This document shows, in pieces, positions 8,451 through 16,238 of a stretch of DNA of 64,000 bases. Position numbers and translations under genes: made by a program. This DNA comes from Thalassomonas sp. RHCl1 (lineage in GTDB: Bacteria; Pseudomonadota; Gammaproteobacteria; Enterobacterales; Alteromonadaceae), in contig NZ_CANDNZ010000020.1 in NCBI RefSeq assembly GCF_947387555.1, positions 1 to 64,000 on the forward strand, read 5' to 3'. Every line of letters begins with the position of its first letter. Within the stretch, counting starts at the first letter, position 1. The notes under the pieces are model-generated. The model was not told the origin of the DNA. It ran no database searches and saw only the letters and a list, made by a program, of their open reading frames with translations.

Positions 8451-8563
8451 GGCAGCAAAGCTCCTCTTTTAAAAAAGATAACTCATGTTTGCATAAACAA
8501 TCATTCGCAAAAACATCAAGCACATGCTAAAACTTTTACACTATCAACAAATCAACCTCCCCG

Positions 8564-10369
8564 ATGAATAAAGCAGCCCTGTCGGTACTCAATACCGTTT
8601 TTGGTTATCCGGAATTTAGAAGCCCTCAAGATGAAGTCATTGACACTGTGATTAATGGTGGCGATGCCCTGGTATTAATGCCAACGGGTGGCGGTAAGTC
8701 TCTTTGTTATCAAATACCTGCGTTGATCCGCCCGGGCTGTGCCATTGTTATCTCGCCACTGATTGCCTTAATGCAGGACCAGGTGAATGCACTGACCCAG
8801 CTGGGCATTAATGCCGGTTTTTTAAATTCAACCCTTGATAACAATCAGGCCTTTGCGGTTGAACAGGCGCTTTTTCAAGGAGAATTAGAGCTACTTTATA
8901 TTGCCCCCGAGCGTTTAACCCAAGCCAGAACCTTGTCCATGCTGCAGCAATGCTCCATTGCTTTATTTGCTATTGATGAAGCCCATTGTGTTTCACAGTG
9001 GGGACATGATTTCAGGGCCGATTACCTGGAGTTGTCGCTATTACACCAGCAATTTCCCTCGGTGCCGCGCATCGCGTTAACGGCGACGGCGGACCCCCGT
9101 ACACATCAGGAAATCAGTGAGAGATTACAGCTGGATCAGGCCAGGCATTTTATTGCCGGCTTTGACCGGCCTAATATCCAGTACCGTATCAATCAAAAGC
9201 ACAATGGCCGCCAGCAGTTATTAAGATTTATCCGCAGCGAACACGAACATGATGCCGGTATTGTCTATTGCCTGTCCCGTAAAAAAACCGAAGAAACCGC
9301 CAGCTGGTTATGCCAGCAAGGCTTGCAGGCCTTGCCTTATCATGCCGGCTTGGCACCTGAGATGAAAGAGCAGCATCAAAACCGTTTTTTACGGGAAGAC
9401 GGTATTATTATCGTCGCTACCATAGCGTTTGGTATGGGCATAGATAAACCCGATGTCCGTTTTGTTGCCCATCTTGACCTGCCAAAAAGCATAGAGTCTT
9501 ATTATCAGGAAACCGGGCGGGCAGGGCGTGACGGTCAGGCGGCGACTGCCTGGATGGTGTATGGCTTACAGGATGTGATCAAGCTCAAACAGATGCTGGA
9601 CAGATCTGAAGCCCCCGACATGCAAAAGCGCATCGAGCGCCAGCGCTTGGATGCCATGTTAGGGCTTTGTGAAATCACCACTTGCCGCCGGCAAACCTTA
9701 TTAGGCTATTTTAATGAACATTTGCCCCAGCCCTGCGGCAATTGCGATACCTGTATTACCCCGGTGCAAACTTGGGACGGCACCGAGGCGGCGCGTAAGG
9801 CGCTGAGCTGTGTCTACCGCACCGGGCAACGTTTTGGCGTCAATCATCTTATTGATGTGCTTCTGGGGAAAAGCACGGCCAAAGTGCAGCAGTTTCATCA
9901 CCAAACACTGAGTACTTATGCCATAGGGAGTGAGCTGGAAAGCAATCAGTGGCATTCTGTGTTCCGCCAGTTAGTATCGCGCGGTTATATATATGCCGAT
10001 ATGGACAGTTTCGGCGCCTTTAAGCTGACTGAGAAATGCCGCCCTCTATTGCGCGGCGAACAAAGCATTGAACTGCGCAAAGATAACACCGAAAAGATGA
10101 AAAAGAAAAAAGCATCAAAATCAGCAGCAGCTGTTCCTGAATACGCCCAGCCTTTATGGGAAGCGCTCAGGGCGTTAAGAAAACAGCTGGCAGATGAGCA
10201 TGGTGTTCCCGCCTACACGGTTTTTCATGATGCGACTATGATGGAAATGATCACTATTCGGCCTGAGAATAGGGAGCAATTGTTAAATATCAGCGGAGTA
10301 GGTGTCAGCAAGTTGGATAAATACGGCGAGCAGTTCTTGGCGGTTATTGCACAGCATCAAGGGAATTAA
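8564..10369 (+). CDS. recQ: ATP-dependent DNA helicase RecQ
   Basis: 601-aa 3'-5' helicase acting in recombination and fork repair. Walker A MPTGGGKS (Lys45), the DEAH box (138-141) followed by CVSQWGHDF, helicase motif VI as [10 protein letters not shown], the zinc-binding Cys cluster (CEITTCRR...CGNCDTC), a winged-helix RQC region, and a C-terminal HRDC domain (about 520-595, [14 protein letters not shown]). All domains of the standard bacterial RecQ are present and length is normal. It stands alone, convergent with the lipase gene. Confidence 0.97.
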   Translation: MNKAALSVLNTVFGYPEFRSPQDEVIDTVINGGDALVLMPTGGGKSLCYQIPALIRPGCAIVISPLIALMQDQVNALTQLGINAGFLNSTLDNNQAFAVEQALFQGELELLYIAPERLTQARTLSMLQQCSIALFAIDEAHCVSQWGHDFRADYLELSLLHQQFPSVPRIALTATADPRTHQEISERLQLDQARHFIAGFDRPNIQYRINQKHNGRQQLLRFIRSEHEHDAGIVYCLSRKKTEETASWLCQQGLQALPYHAGLAPEMKEQHQNRFLREDGIIIVATIAFGMGIDKPDVRFVAHLDLPKSIESYYQETGRAGRDGQAATAWMVYGLQDVIKLKQMLDRSEAPDMQKRIERQRLDAMLGLCEITTCRRQTLLGYFNEHLPQPCGNCDTCITPVQTWDGTEAARKALSCVYRTGQRFGVNHLIDVLLGKSTAKVQQFHHQTLSTYAIGSELESNQWHSVFRQLVSRGYIYADMDSFGAFKLTEKCRPLLRGEQSIELRKDNTEKMKKKKASKSAAAVPEYAQPLWEALRALRKQLADEHGVPAYTVFHDATMMEMITIRPENREQLLNISGVGVSKLDKYGEQFLAVIAQHQGN

Positions 10370-10417
10370 TTCAAAGTAAGGTATTGAACTATGCCGACGA
10401 TACTGTATCAGCTAATT

Positions 10418-11575
10418 TTAATTACTTTGCTTTAGCGCCAACTTTGCGGCTTTTTGTAAGCGGCCGATAGTAACTGTAAATACCCAGCGGATAAATTTAT
10501 AGGTAAATTCAATCGGTATATAGGCACTTTTACCGGCAAAAACCAGCATGTAGCCTAATACGCCTTTGAGTTGCTTTTCCATGCCGATAATTTTTGAGAT
10601 ATCGACTAAGGCCCTGGCCATGATGTCGTAGACCGTGCCTATGGTGGCGCCCGTGGCCTGCAGGGAAGCAATAATGCTTGCGGCGCCGCCGTCTATCATC
10701 AATGTCATTAATGCTGCGGCAATCTTGTCGGCCCAAAAGCTGGAATAGGTAGTTTCAGTACGGTTTTGGTAGTTGAGTACCACCCGCTGACTGACGGAGC
10801 AGGCGGCTTGGCAGTGCAAACTTTCCCAGTCGTTGACGTTTGCGGTGTTGATATAGCCAGGAGTGCCATCCATAAAGTGAGCCTTCGGGTCTATGCCTTG
10901 GGCACGGGACAATATGTATTCATGACCATTGATAGGAGCATGGTAAAAAGGCCATACTGGCATTTTCGGTACCGGATCTGCACCGTGGACACAACGAAAC
11001 ATTTTTTTTACCCGGGCGCTGTTGCTGATGGCATAGTCTTTTTTACCAACTCTGGGGGCACCAAAAGTGTAGAGATAAACATTTCTTTTAAACTCTGTTT
11101 TTATCCAGTCTGCGGTTAAGGATGCAAGTGCGCCCCCAAGGCTGTGACCGACACAATGGACAATAGTGTTGCCGTTAAATAAACCCGCTTGATTGAAATA
11201 GGCCATTAAGCCGGATCTGAATGAAGCAAATGTACTTTGAAAACCGGTATGCACCGAAGCGCCATTATCACTGTTACAGCTATGGCAGGTAATATCAGTG
11301 AGAGCATCGGCTAATGAATCCGTGCCGCGAATAGCAATGACATGATCGTTTTTATGCTCTCTGCTATAGCCCTGGCCGATTAAAACGAAGCCTGTTGCTT
11401 GACGGCAGAAAAAACCGCCGGATGTACCGGTATAGATATGCTCTGATAGATTAAACTTGAAATGTTTTTCAGTCTCAGGGGCAAGCTCTAAATGATAATT
11501 TTTAGGTAAAGAACCTTTAATGTTATAGGCCGCAGCAGCAAGGTCAGAAGCAATAAGAGGGGAAATAGCAGGCAT
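10418..11575 (-). CDS. Lipase class 3 family protein (possible toxin)
   Basis: 385 aa with a class 3 lipase core. VIAIRGTDS is the strand and oxyanion region, GFQSTF follows, and the nucleophile elbow is VGHSLGGALA (GxSxG). Then come LYTFGAPRVG, DPVPKMP (a plausible catalytic Asp) and a His-containing HEYIL segment. The C-terminal third has several hydrophobic or glycine-rich helices, unusual for a plain lipase and compatible with membrane insertion. No Sec signal. AAGGAT precedes the ATG. It lies 42 nt behind two DUF6795-like genes; that order (small proteins then lipase) resembles effector/immunity loci (inference). No VgrG, PAAR or Hcp gene is nearby. Confidence 0.8.
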   Translation of the reverse strand: MPAISPLIASDLAAAAYNIKGSLPKNYHLELAPETEKHFKFNLSEHIYTGTSGGFFCRQATGFVLIGQGYSREHKNDHVIAIRGTDSLADALTDITCHSCNSDNGASVHTGFQSTFASFRSGLMAYFNQAGLFNGNTIVHCVGHSLGGALASLTADWIKTEFKRNVYLYTFGAPRVGKKDYAISNSARVKKMFRCVHGADPVPKMPVWPFYHAPINGHEYILSRAQGIDPKAHFMDGTPGYINTANVNDWESLHCQAACSVSQRVVLNYQNRTETTYSSFWADKIAAALMTLMIDGGAASIIASLQATGATIGTVYDIMARALVDISKIIGMEKQLKGVLGYMLVFAGKSAYIPIEFTYKFIRWVFTVTIGRLQKAAKLALKQSN

Positions 11576-11617
11576 ATTTTATCCTTAAAATAGTATCGTT
11601 ATTTCGTAATAGATAGA

Positions 11618-12145
11618 TCAAGTTATTTCATCATATGAAGCAATCAATTCATTGTTATAATAGGTTGAAATCAGCTCCCCCTGCCAATGGCATATTGAAC
11701 TGACGACATGTCGCTGTCGACCTCCAAAATTTGAAGCATCAATAAGATGTTTCACTTTTTTATTTTTTAAATCGCCATTAAGTTTTAGCATAAGCTCTGA
11801 CAGAGGAGGAATTGAACGCCAACTTTTACTTGTAGACCAAAGAAAATAATAGTGATCATCTTGATCTTTAGGATTATCTGTTTCTATATAAATGGATTGC
11901 AAAACGGGCATGTTTGCCCCAAAAATATCGCCAGGTAGTCGTGACTTAATAATCTTTTTTTCGAATGAGAATCGACCTTTGGTATCGGTCAATGCATACT
12001 CAACTTGCTCTTTTCCTTTTTCGTAACCTTGATACATAAGAGAACGAATAACCTCTATACCGACGACTGGTTTGCCATTATCTGTGATGCATCCTCGCAC
12101 TTCGGGTGACATTTCCACATCATGGCGCTTAAACAGACCAAACAT
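11618..12145 (-). CDS. DUF6795-like protein, copy 1 (candidate immunity)
   Basis: 175 aa. The start MFGLFKRHD at 12145 is set by GGAGG 8 nt upstream; the longer in-frame form starting at 12178 is rejected. It contains a carboxypeptidase-regulatory-like beta-sandwich pattern (VRGCITDNGKPVVGIEV...TDTKGRFSFEKK), which I associate with the DUF6795 domain, followed by a conserved LWSTSKSWRSIPPLSELML segment. No signal peptide, so cytoplasmic or exported by another route. By eye about three quarters identical, without gaps, to the next gene upstream. Function unknown; its position before the lipase suggests it neutralises or carries it. Confidence 0.7.
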   Translation of the reverse strand: MFGLFKRHDVEMSPEVRGCITDNGKPVVGIEVIRSLMYQGYEKGKEQVEYALTDTKGRFSFEKKIIKSRLPGDIFGANMPVLQSIYIETDNPKDQDDHYYFLWSTSKSWRSIPPLSELMLKLNGDLKNKKVKHLIDASNFGGRQRHVVSSICHWQGELISTYYNNELIASYDEIT

Positions 12146-12312
12146 GGCTTTGGCCTCCAACAAGTAGTGAAATAGCACTCACGGTGATTCGGCAGGTAAA
12201 CATTTGAGCTTGATGAACTGTGACTGGTTGATATGTATAACAATTATTTTTGTTAAACAAAAGAACATCCTCCATTGACATTCACTTGGTGAAAACGACT
12301 ATAGATGAAAAG

Positions 12313-12840
12313 TCAGATTATTTCATCATAGGAAGCAATCAACTCATTATTAAAGTAGGTTGAAATCAGCTCTCCCTGCCAATGGCATATTGAAATGATG
12401 GGCTGCCTCAGCCGTCCTCCATAATCCTGGGTATTGATTTCATGATGAACTTCCTTATTTTGTAAGTCGCCATTAAGCTTTAGCATCAGTGCTGAAAGCG
12501 GAGCAATCGAACGCCAACTTTTACTTGTAGACCAAAGAAAATAATAAGGATCATCCTGATCTTCAGGGTTATCCTTTTCGATATAGATAGATTGTAAAAC
12601 CGGTACGCTTGCCCCAAACATACGCCCGGGCAGACGTGATTTAATCATTTTTTTCTCAAATGAGAACCGACCTTCACTATCGGTTGATGCATAGGCAACT
12701 TGCTCTTTCCCGTCTTCGTAACCTTCATACATCAGGCGACGAACCACCACTATTCCGGCAACAGGTTTACCATTATCGGTAATACAGCCGCGCACCTGGG
12801 GTGACATTTCGACATCGTGGCGTTTAAACAATCCAAACAT
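12313..12840 (-). CDS. DUF6795-like protein, copy 2 (candidate immunity)
   Basis: 175 aa, paralogue of the following gene with the same MFGLFKRHDVEMSP start and a C-terminus matching to the last residues. The start at 12840 is fixed by GGAGG with the same 8-nt spacing as in copy 1, so the longer in-frame form starting at 12951 is rejected. Differences concentrate in the region before the C-terminal SICHWQGELIST block. It is first in a three-gene minus-strand unit ending in the lipase. Tandem duplication of a small gene beside a toxin-like gene is typical of immunity families (inference). Confidence 0.7.
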   Translation of the reverse strand: MFGLFKRHDVEMSPQVRGCITDNGKPVAGIVVVRRLMYEGYEDGKEQVAYASTDSEGRFSFEKKMIKSRLPGRMFGASVPVLQSIYIEKDNPEDQDDPYYFLWSTSKSWRSIAPLSALMLKLNGDLQNKEVHHEINTQDYGGRLRQPIISICHWQGELISTYFNNELIASYDEII

Positions 12841-13182
12841 GGCTCGGGCCTCCATGGTGAAGAAGTATTGCTTACCTGAGAAATAAGGGGAAATTGTCGC
12901 TGTTGCAAAGCGTGATTTGCTTTCGATTGCGAAATCGTTTGCTTTAACCAAAAGTGTCTCTTTTGGTGATTTTTCCTTTATAGAAATTTCCCAAGCTGAA
13001 AATTTAGTATGGTTGGCTTTACCATTAATTCAATAGCTTTTTATAAAACCTTGACGGATGAAATGACAGTCGGGGAAGCATTATCAGGCATGGGGCTGCT
13101 TTATAGGGAAGGGTTGGAGGGCCCGTTATCTCTGTGCTGATGCTTTTACCGGCAACAAATACAGAGATAACGGGCGGTATGC
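12841..13182. other. Gene-free stretch with a long inverted repeat
   Basis: No gene supported. It contains the upstream region of the DUF6795 copy 2 gene and the 15-bp inverted repeat at 13121-13175 directly after the antiporter stop. Confidence 0.5.
13121..13175 (-). repeat. Perfect 15-bp inverted repeat after antiporter gene
   Basis: GCCCGTTATCTCTGT (13121-13135) and its exact reverse complement (13161-13175), 25-nt loop, 8 nt past the stop of the minus-strand antiporter gene. No U-tract follows on the minus strand, so it may act as an RNA-stabilising hairpin rather than an intrinsic terminator. Confidence 0.75.
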
Positions 13183-14781
13183 TTAGGTGCCTGTGCTGCC
13201 AACCGGCTCGGGACATCCCTGCGGCAGCATAGCTAAACTTTCTTCGGCGAAACCGACCCCGGCTTCGGTGTAGAAGTTAAAGACCTTGTCTATGCCGTAT
13301 TCCGTCAACTCTTCCCGTTCATCGTCATAGCGGGCGATGGCGGCAATCTGTCCCTGGTAATGGGCGGTCTTTAACTGGCTGGCAATGCTTTTGCTGTCTT
13401 GTACCGAAGGCAGTGCCAGTAAGATCAAATGAATTTTACTCAGGTCGATATTTTCCCAGAAAAAAGCATCTTCACCGTCGCCGTAACAGGCCTGCATGCC
13501 TTTTTTACTGATCTGTTTGATTTTTTCCTTGTCGGCATCCATACCCCAAACCCGGGTATTGCCGTGGGTGGATAATGCCTGGTAGGCACCCATGCCGACC
13601 CGGCCCATGCCGATAACGATAACGGGCGCATCCTCGGGCTGTTCGAATACGTCTTCGGCCAAGCGGGTGTCGCGCTCGAATTTTCTCAGGAAATCTTTGT
13701 GGCGGGCAAAGATGATATGGGAAAAACGATAGAGTACATTGGTGAGGACAAAAGAGATTGATACCGCCAGCGCCAGGATCACCAGCCACTCACTGGCCAA
13801 CCAGCCGGCCTTGACGCTGATAGCGGTAACAATCAGGCCAAACTCACTGTAATTACTTAACCCCAGGGCGCTTAAGTAAGCGGTCCGGCAGCGAATTTTC
13901 AGTGCGCACAGCAGCAGGAAAAACAGCACAAATTTTACCGGTAACAGCAGCGCCAGTGACGATGCCAGCCCCAGCATTTGCCAGTCGGGCAGGGCGGTAA
14001 AGCCTATGGTCAGGAAAAAGCCGATCAAGAAGATGTCTTTAAAACTCAGCAGCGACTTGGAGATTTCGGTGGCTTTGGGGTGCGTGGCCAGTAGCATGCC
14101 GATTAGCAGGGCGCCGAGATCCCCTTTGATATTGACCAGTTCAAACAATTCATAACTGCCTAGCGCCAGGAAAAAGCCCCCCAAAGGCATTAATTCGCCG
14201 TGACCGGCATGGCTGATCACCCGGCTGAGCAGCGGGCGCAGCAGCACTAAAGCCAACAGCGCCGGTGCCCAGACAGAAGGGGTTTTCCCTGTGGCCAGTA
14301 CCAAAAAGATCACCGCGACGATATCCTGCATCACCAGGATGCCGATGGCGAGTTTGCCGTGGCGGGTCTTCATTTCCCCTTGCTCTTCCAGTAGTTTGAC
14401 CACACAAACCGTGCTGCTGAAACTTAAGGCAAAAGCGACTAAGGCGGCGGTAGCAAAATCGAGATCGGCAAAGTAGACTACGGCCCCCATGATTAATAAT
14501 TTGGAGAGTACGGCAACAGTTACCACCCAGATCAAGGTGTGGCTTAAACTGGCGAGCCAGATTTCCGGTTTGAATAAATCTTTGACGTTTAATTTCAACC
14601 CTATGGTAAATAACATCAAGGTGATACCTAAATCTGCCAGAGCCTGGAGATTGTCATCCGCCTGGAAGCCGAGAAAATGCAGTAAAAATCCGGCAAACAG
14701 GTAGCCGATAGAAGGGGGCAGCGACACCGACTTTGATGCCAGGCCGCAAATAAACGCAAAAAGTATCCAGATAAATTCCAT
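13183..14781 (-). CDS. Kef-type monovalent cation:proton antiporter (CPA2)
   Basis: 532-aa inner-membrane antiporter. About twelve hydrophobic segments (residues 1-370) form the Na+/H+ exchanger domain. A cytoplasmic TrkA-N (RCK) Rossmann domain follows, starting at VIVIGMGRVGMGAYQAL and containing the GMDADKEK acidic loop. Layout and size fit the KefB/KefC/YbaL family, which moves K+ or Na+ against protons; ion choice and ligand cannot be read from the sequence. No KefF/KefG ancillary oxidoreductase gene is adjacent. A long inverted repeat follows its stop. Confidence 0.9.
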   Translation of the reverse strand: MEFIWILFAFICGLASKSVSLPPSIGYLFAGFLLHFLGFQADDNLQALADLGITLMLFTIGLKLNVKDLFKPEIWLASLSHTLIWVVTVAVLSKLLIMGAVVYFADLDFATAALVAFALSFSSTVCVVKLLEEQGEMKTRHGKLAIGILVMQDIVAVIFLVLATGKTPSVWAPALLALVLLRPLLSRVISHAGHGELMPLGGFFLALGSYELFELVNIKGDLGALLIGMLLATHPKATEISKSLLSFKDIFLIGFFLTIGFTALPDWQMLGLASSLALLLPVKFVLFFLLLCALKIRCRTAYLSALGLSNYSEFGLIVTAISVKAGWLASEWLVILALAVSISFVLTNVLYRFSHIIFARHKDFLRKFERDTRLAEDVFEQPEDAPVIVIGMGRVGMGAYQALSTHGNTRVWGMDADKEKIKQISKKGMQACYGDGEDAFFWENIDLSKIHLILLALPSVQDSKSIASQLKTAHYQGQIAAIARYDDEREELTEYGIDKVFNFYTEAGVGFAEESLAMLPQGCPEPVGSTGT

Positions 14782-14872
14782 TTGGCCCTCAGGTTGTTCA
14801 ATTTACTATGAAAAGTAAAAAGTTGTTGATAGTGTTAAATTGCTGTTCGTTATCTTTTGTTTGGCTTTTTCT

Positions 14873-15502
14873 TTATTTGCTGCTCTTTAGCAGTAACTGG
14901 TTAAGCTGTTTATGCATGACCTCGACAATTAACGGCTGCGCTGCCTGATTCGGGTGTATGCCGTCTGCCTGCATCAGCTTCGGGTTGGTGGCAATGTCTT
15001 CCATAAAAAACTGCAATAATGGAATATTTTCCTGTTTGGCGACCTGGGCAAAGGTATCGGTAAATAACTGGTTATATCTGGGGCCATAATTGGGGGGAAT
15101 ACGGATATTCATGATCGCCACCGGAATATCTTTTGCCTTGGCGAGTCGAATTATTTGTAACAAGTTGTTTTTAATCAGCTTGGGGGGAAAGCCGCGCAGG
15201 CCGTCATTACCGCCGAGTTCTATCAGGAGATAATCGACTTTTTCTTTCGATAAAATGCCCGGCAGGCGAGATAAACCGCCTGCTGTGGTCTCGCCGCTTA
15301 TGCTAGCATTAGTGATCATAAAAGGGGCATTTTGTTCGTTGAGGGTTTGATTAAGTAAGCTGACCCAGCCTTCATTTTGTTGCATTCCATAGCTTGCACT
15401 GAGACTATCACCTAGTAATACAATAGAGTTGGTCGCTTTAACCTGAGCACTTAGGGTTAGCAAGCAAAACATTAACAAAGTAAAAAAAGTATTTTTTATC
15501 AT
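14873..15502 (-). CDS. tesA: TesA-type acyl-CoA thioesterase I / arylesterase
   Basis: 209-aa periplasmic SGNH hydrolase. The start at 15502 (MIKNTFFTLL...) gives a signal peptide ending near VKA; a longer in-frame form would run through the divergent ABC gene and is rejected. The blocks are all present: I VLLGDSLSASYG (catalytic Ser), GETTAGG, III GGNDGLRG, and V DGIHPN (Asp/His). E. coli TesA has thioesterase, lysophospholipase and esterase activity. Its ATG shares bases with the start of ybbA on the other strand, preserving the classic tesA<->ybbA-ybbP arrangement. Confidence 0.93.
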   Translation of the reverse strand: MIKNTFFTLLMFCLLTLSAQVKATNSIVLLGDSLSASYGMQQNEGWVSLLNQTLNEQNAPFMITNASISGETTAGGLSRLPGILSKEKVDYLLIELGGNDGLRGFPPKLIKNNLLQIIRLAKAKDIPVAIMNIRIPPNYGPRYNQLFTDTFAQVAKQENIPLLQFFMEDIATNPKLMQADGIHPNQAAQPLIVEVMHKQLNQLLLKSSK

Positions 15503-16208
15503 GAAGTTAAATTCCGAAATTATCCTTAAAGCCGATGCGTTAGCCAAGTCAGTTGCCTTGGAAAATAAAAACCTGGATCTGTTACTCGAGATAAATCTTG
15601 AAGTTAATGCAGGTGAAACACTGGCGATTGTCGGTTCCTCCGGCTCAGGTAAAACCACCTTGTTATCCTTGCTTGCCGGACTGGACCTCCCCTCGTCAGG
15701 TGCAGTTTATCTTAAAAACCATGGTTTGCACCAGCTAAATGAAGAGCAGCGCAGTCAGGTACGAGCAGAGCACGTGGGATTTATTTTCCAGCAGTTTCTT
15801 CTAGTTAACAGTTTAACCGCACTTGAGAATGTGATGTTGCCCGCCGAGCTGGCCAATATGGCGGATGCCAGGGAAAGCGCCAAGGCCTTGCTTGAACAGG
15901 TAGGCCTGGGCGATCGCATCGATCATTTCCCTTCCCAGTTATCCGGGGGTGAGCAGCAAAGGGTCGCCATTGCCCGCGCCTTTATTTCCAAACCGGATAT
16001 ATTATTTGCCGATGAGCCCACAGGTAACCTGGATACCCGTACCGGCGAGCATATCACCGAGTTGCTGTTTAACCTCAACCAGCAATTTGGCACCACCTTG
16101 GTACTGGTGACTCATGATCCTAAGTTGGCGGATAAATGCCAGCGCCGGGTGGTGATGGAGAGCGGACAGCTTACCGAAGAAATCACTAACATTGCCAATG
16201 TCGGTTAG
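15501..16208 (+). CDS. ybbA: ABC transporter ATP-binding protein YbbA
   Basis: 235-aa ATPase of the LolD/MacB-like group. Walker A GSSGSGKTT, a Q-loop in FIFQQFLL, signature LSGGEQQR, and Walker B ILFADEPTGNLD followed by the H-loop THDP are complete. It pairs with the FtsX-like permease encoded 30 nt downstream. The physiological substrate of YbbA-YbbP is not firmly known; an envelope or lipid-related role fits the partnership with tesA. The start codon overlaps the divergent tesA start (CATG). Confidence 0.95.
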   Translation: MKLNSEIILKADALAKSVALENKNLDLLLEINLEVNAGETLAIVGSSGSGKTTLLSLLAGLDLPSSGAVYLKNHGLHQLNEEQRSQVRAEHVGFIFQQFLLVNSLTALENVMLPAELANMADARESAKALLEQVGLGDRIDHFPSQLSGGEQQRVAIARAFISKPDILFADEPTGNLDTRTGEHITELLFNLNQQFGTTLVLVTHDPKLADKCQRRVVMESGQLTEEITNIANVG

Positions 16209-16238
16209 ACCGGGCTTTTGATAGGAAAACAATGACCT

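Noticed and set aside
15503-15658. N-terminal extension of tesA
   Set aside because: It would be antisense to the conserved Walker A region of ybbA; the signal peptide starts at 15502.
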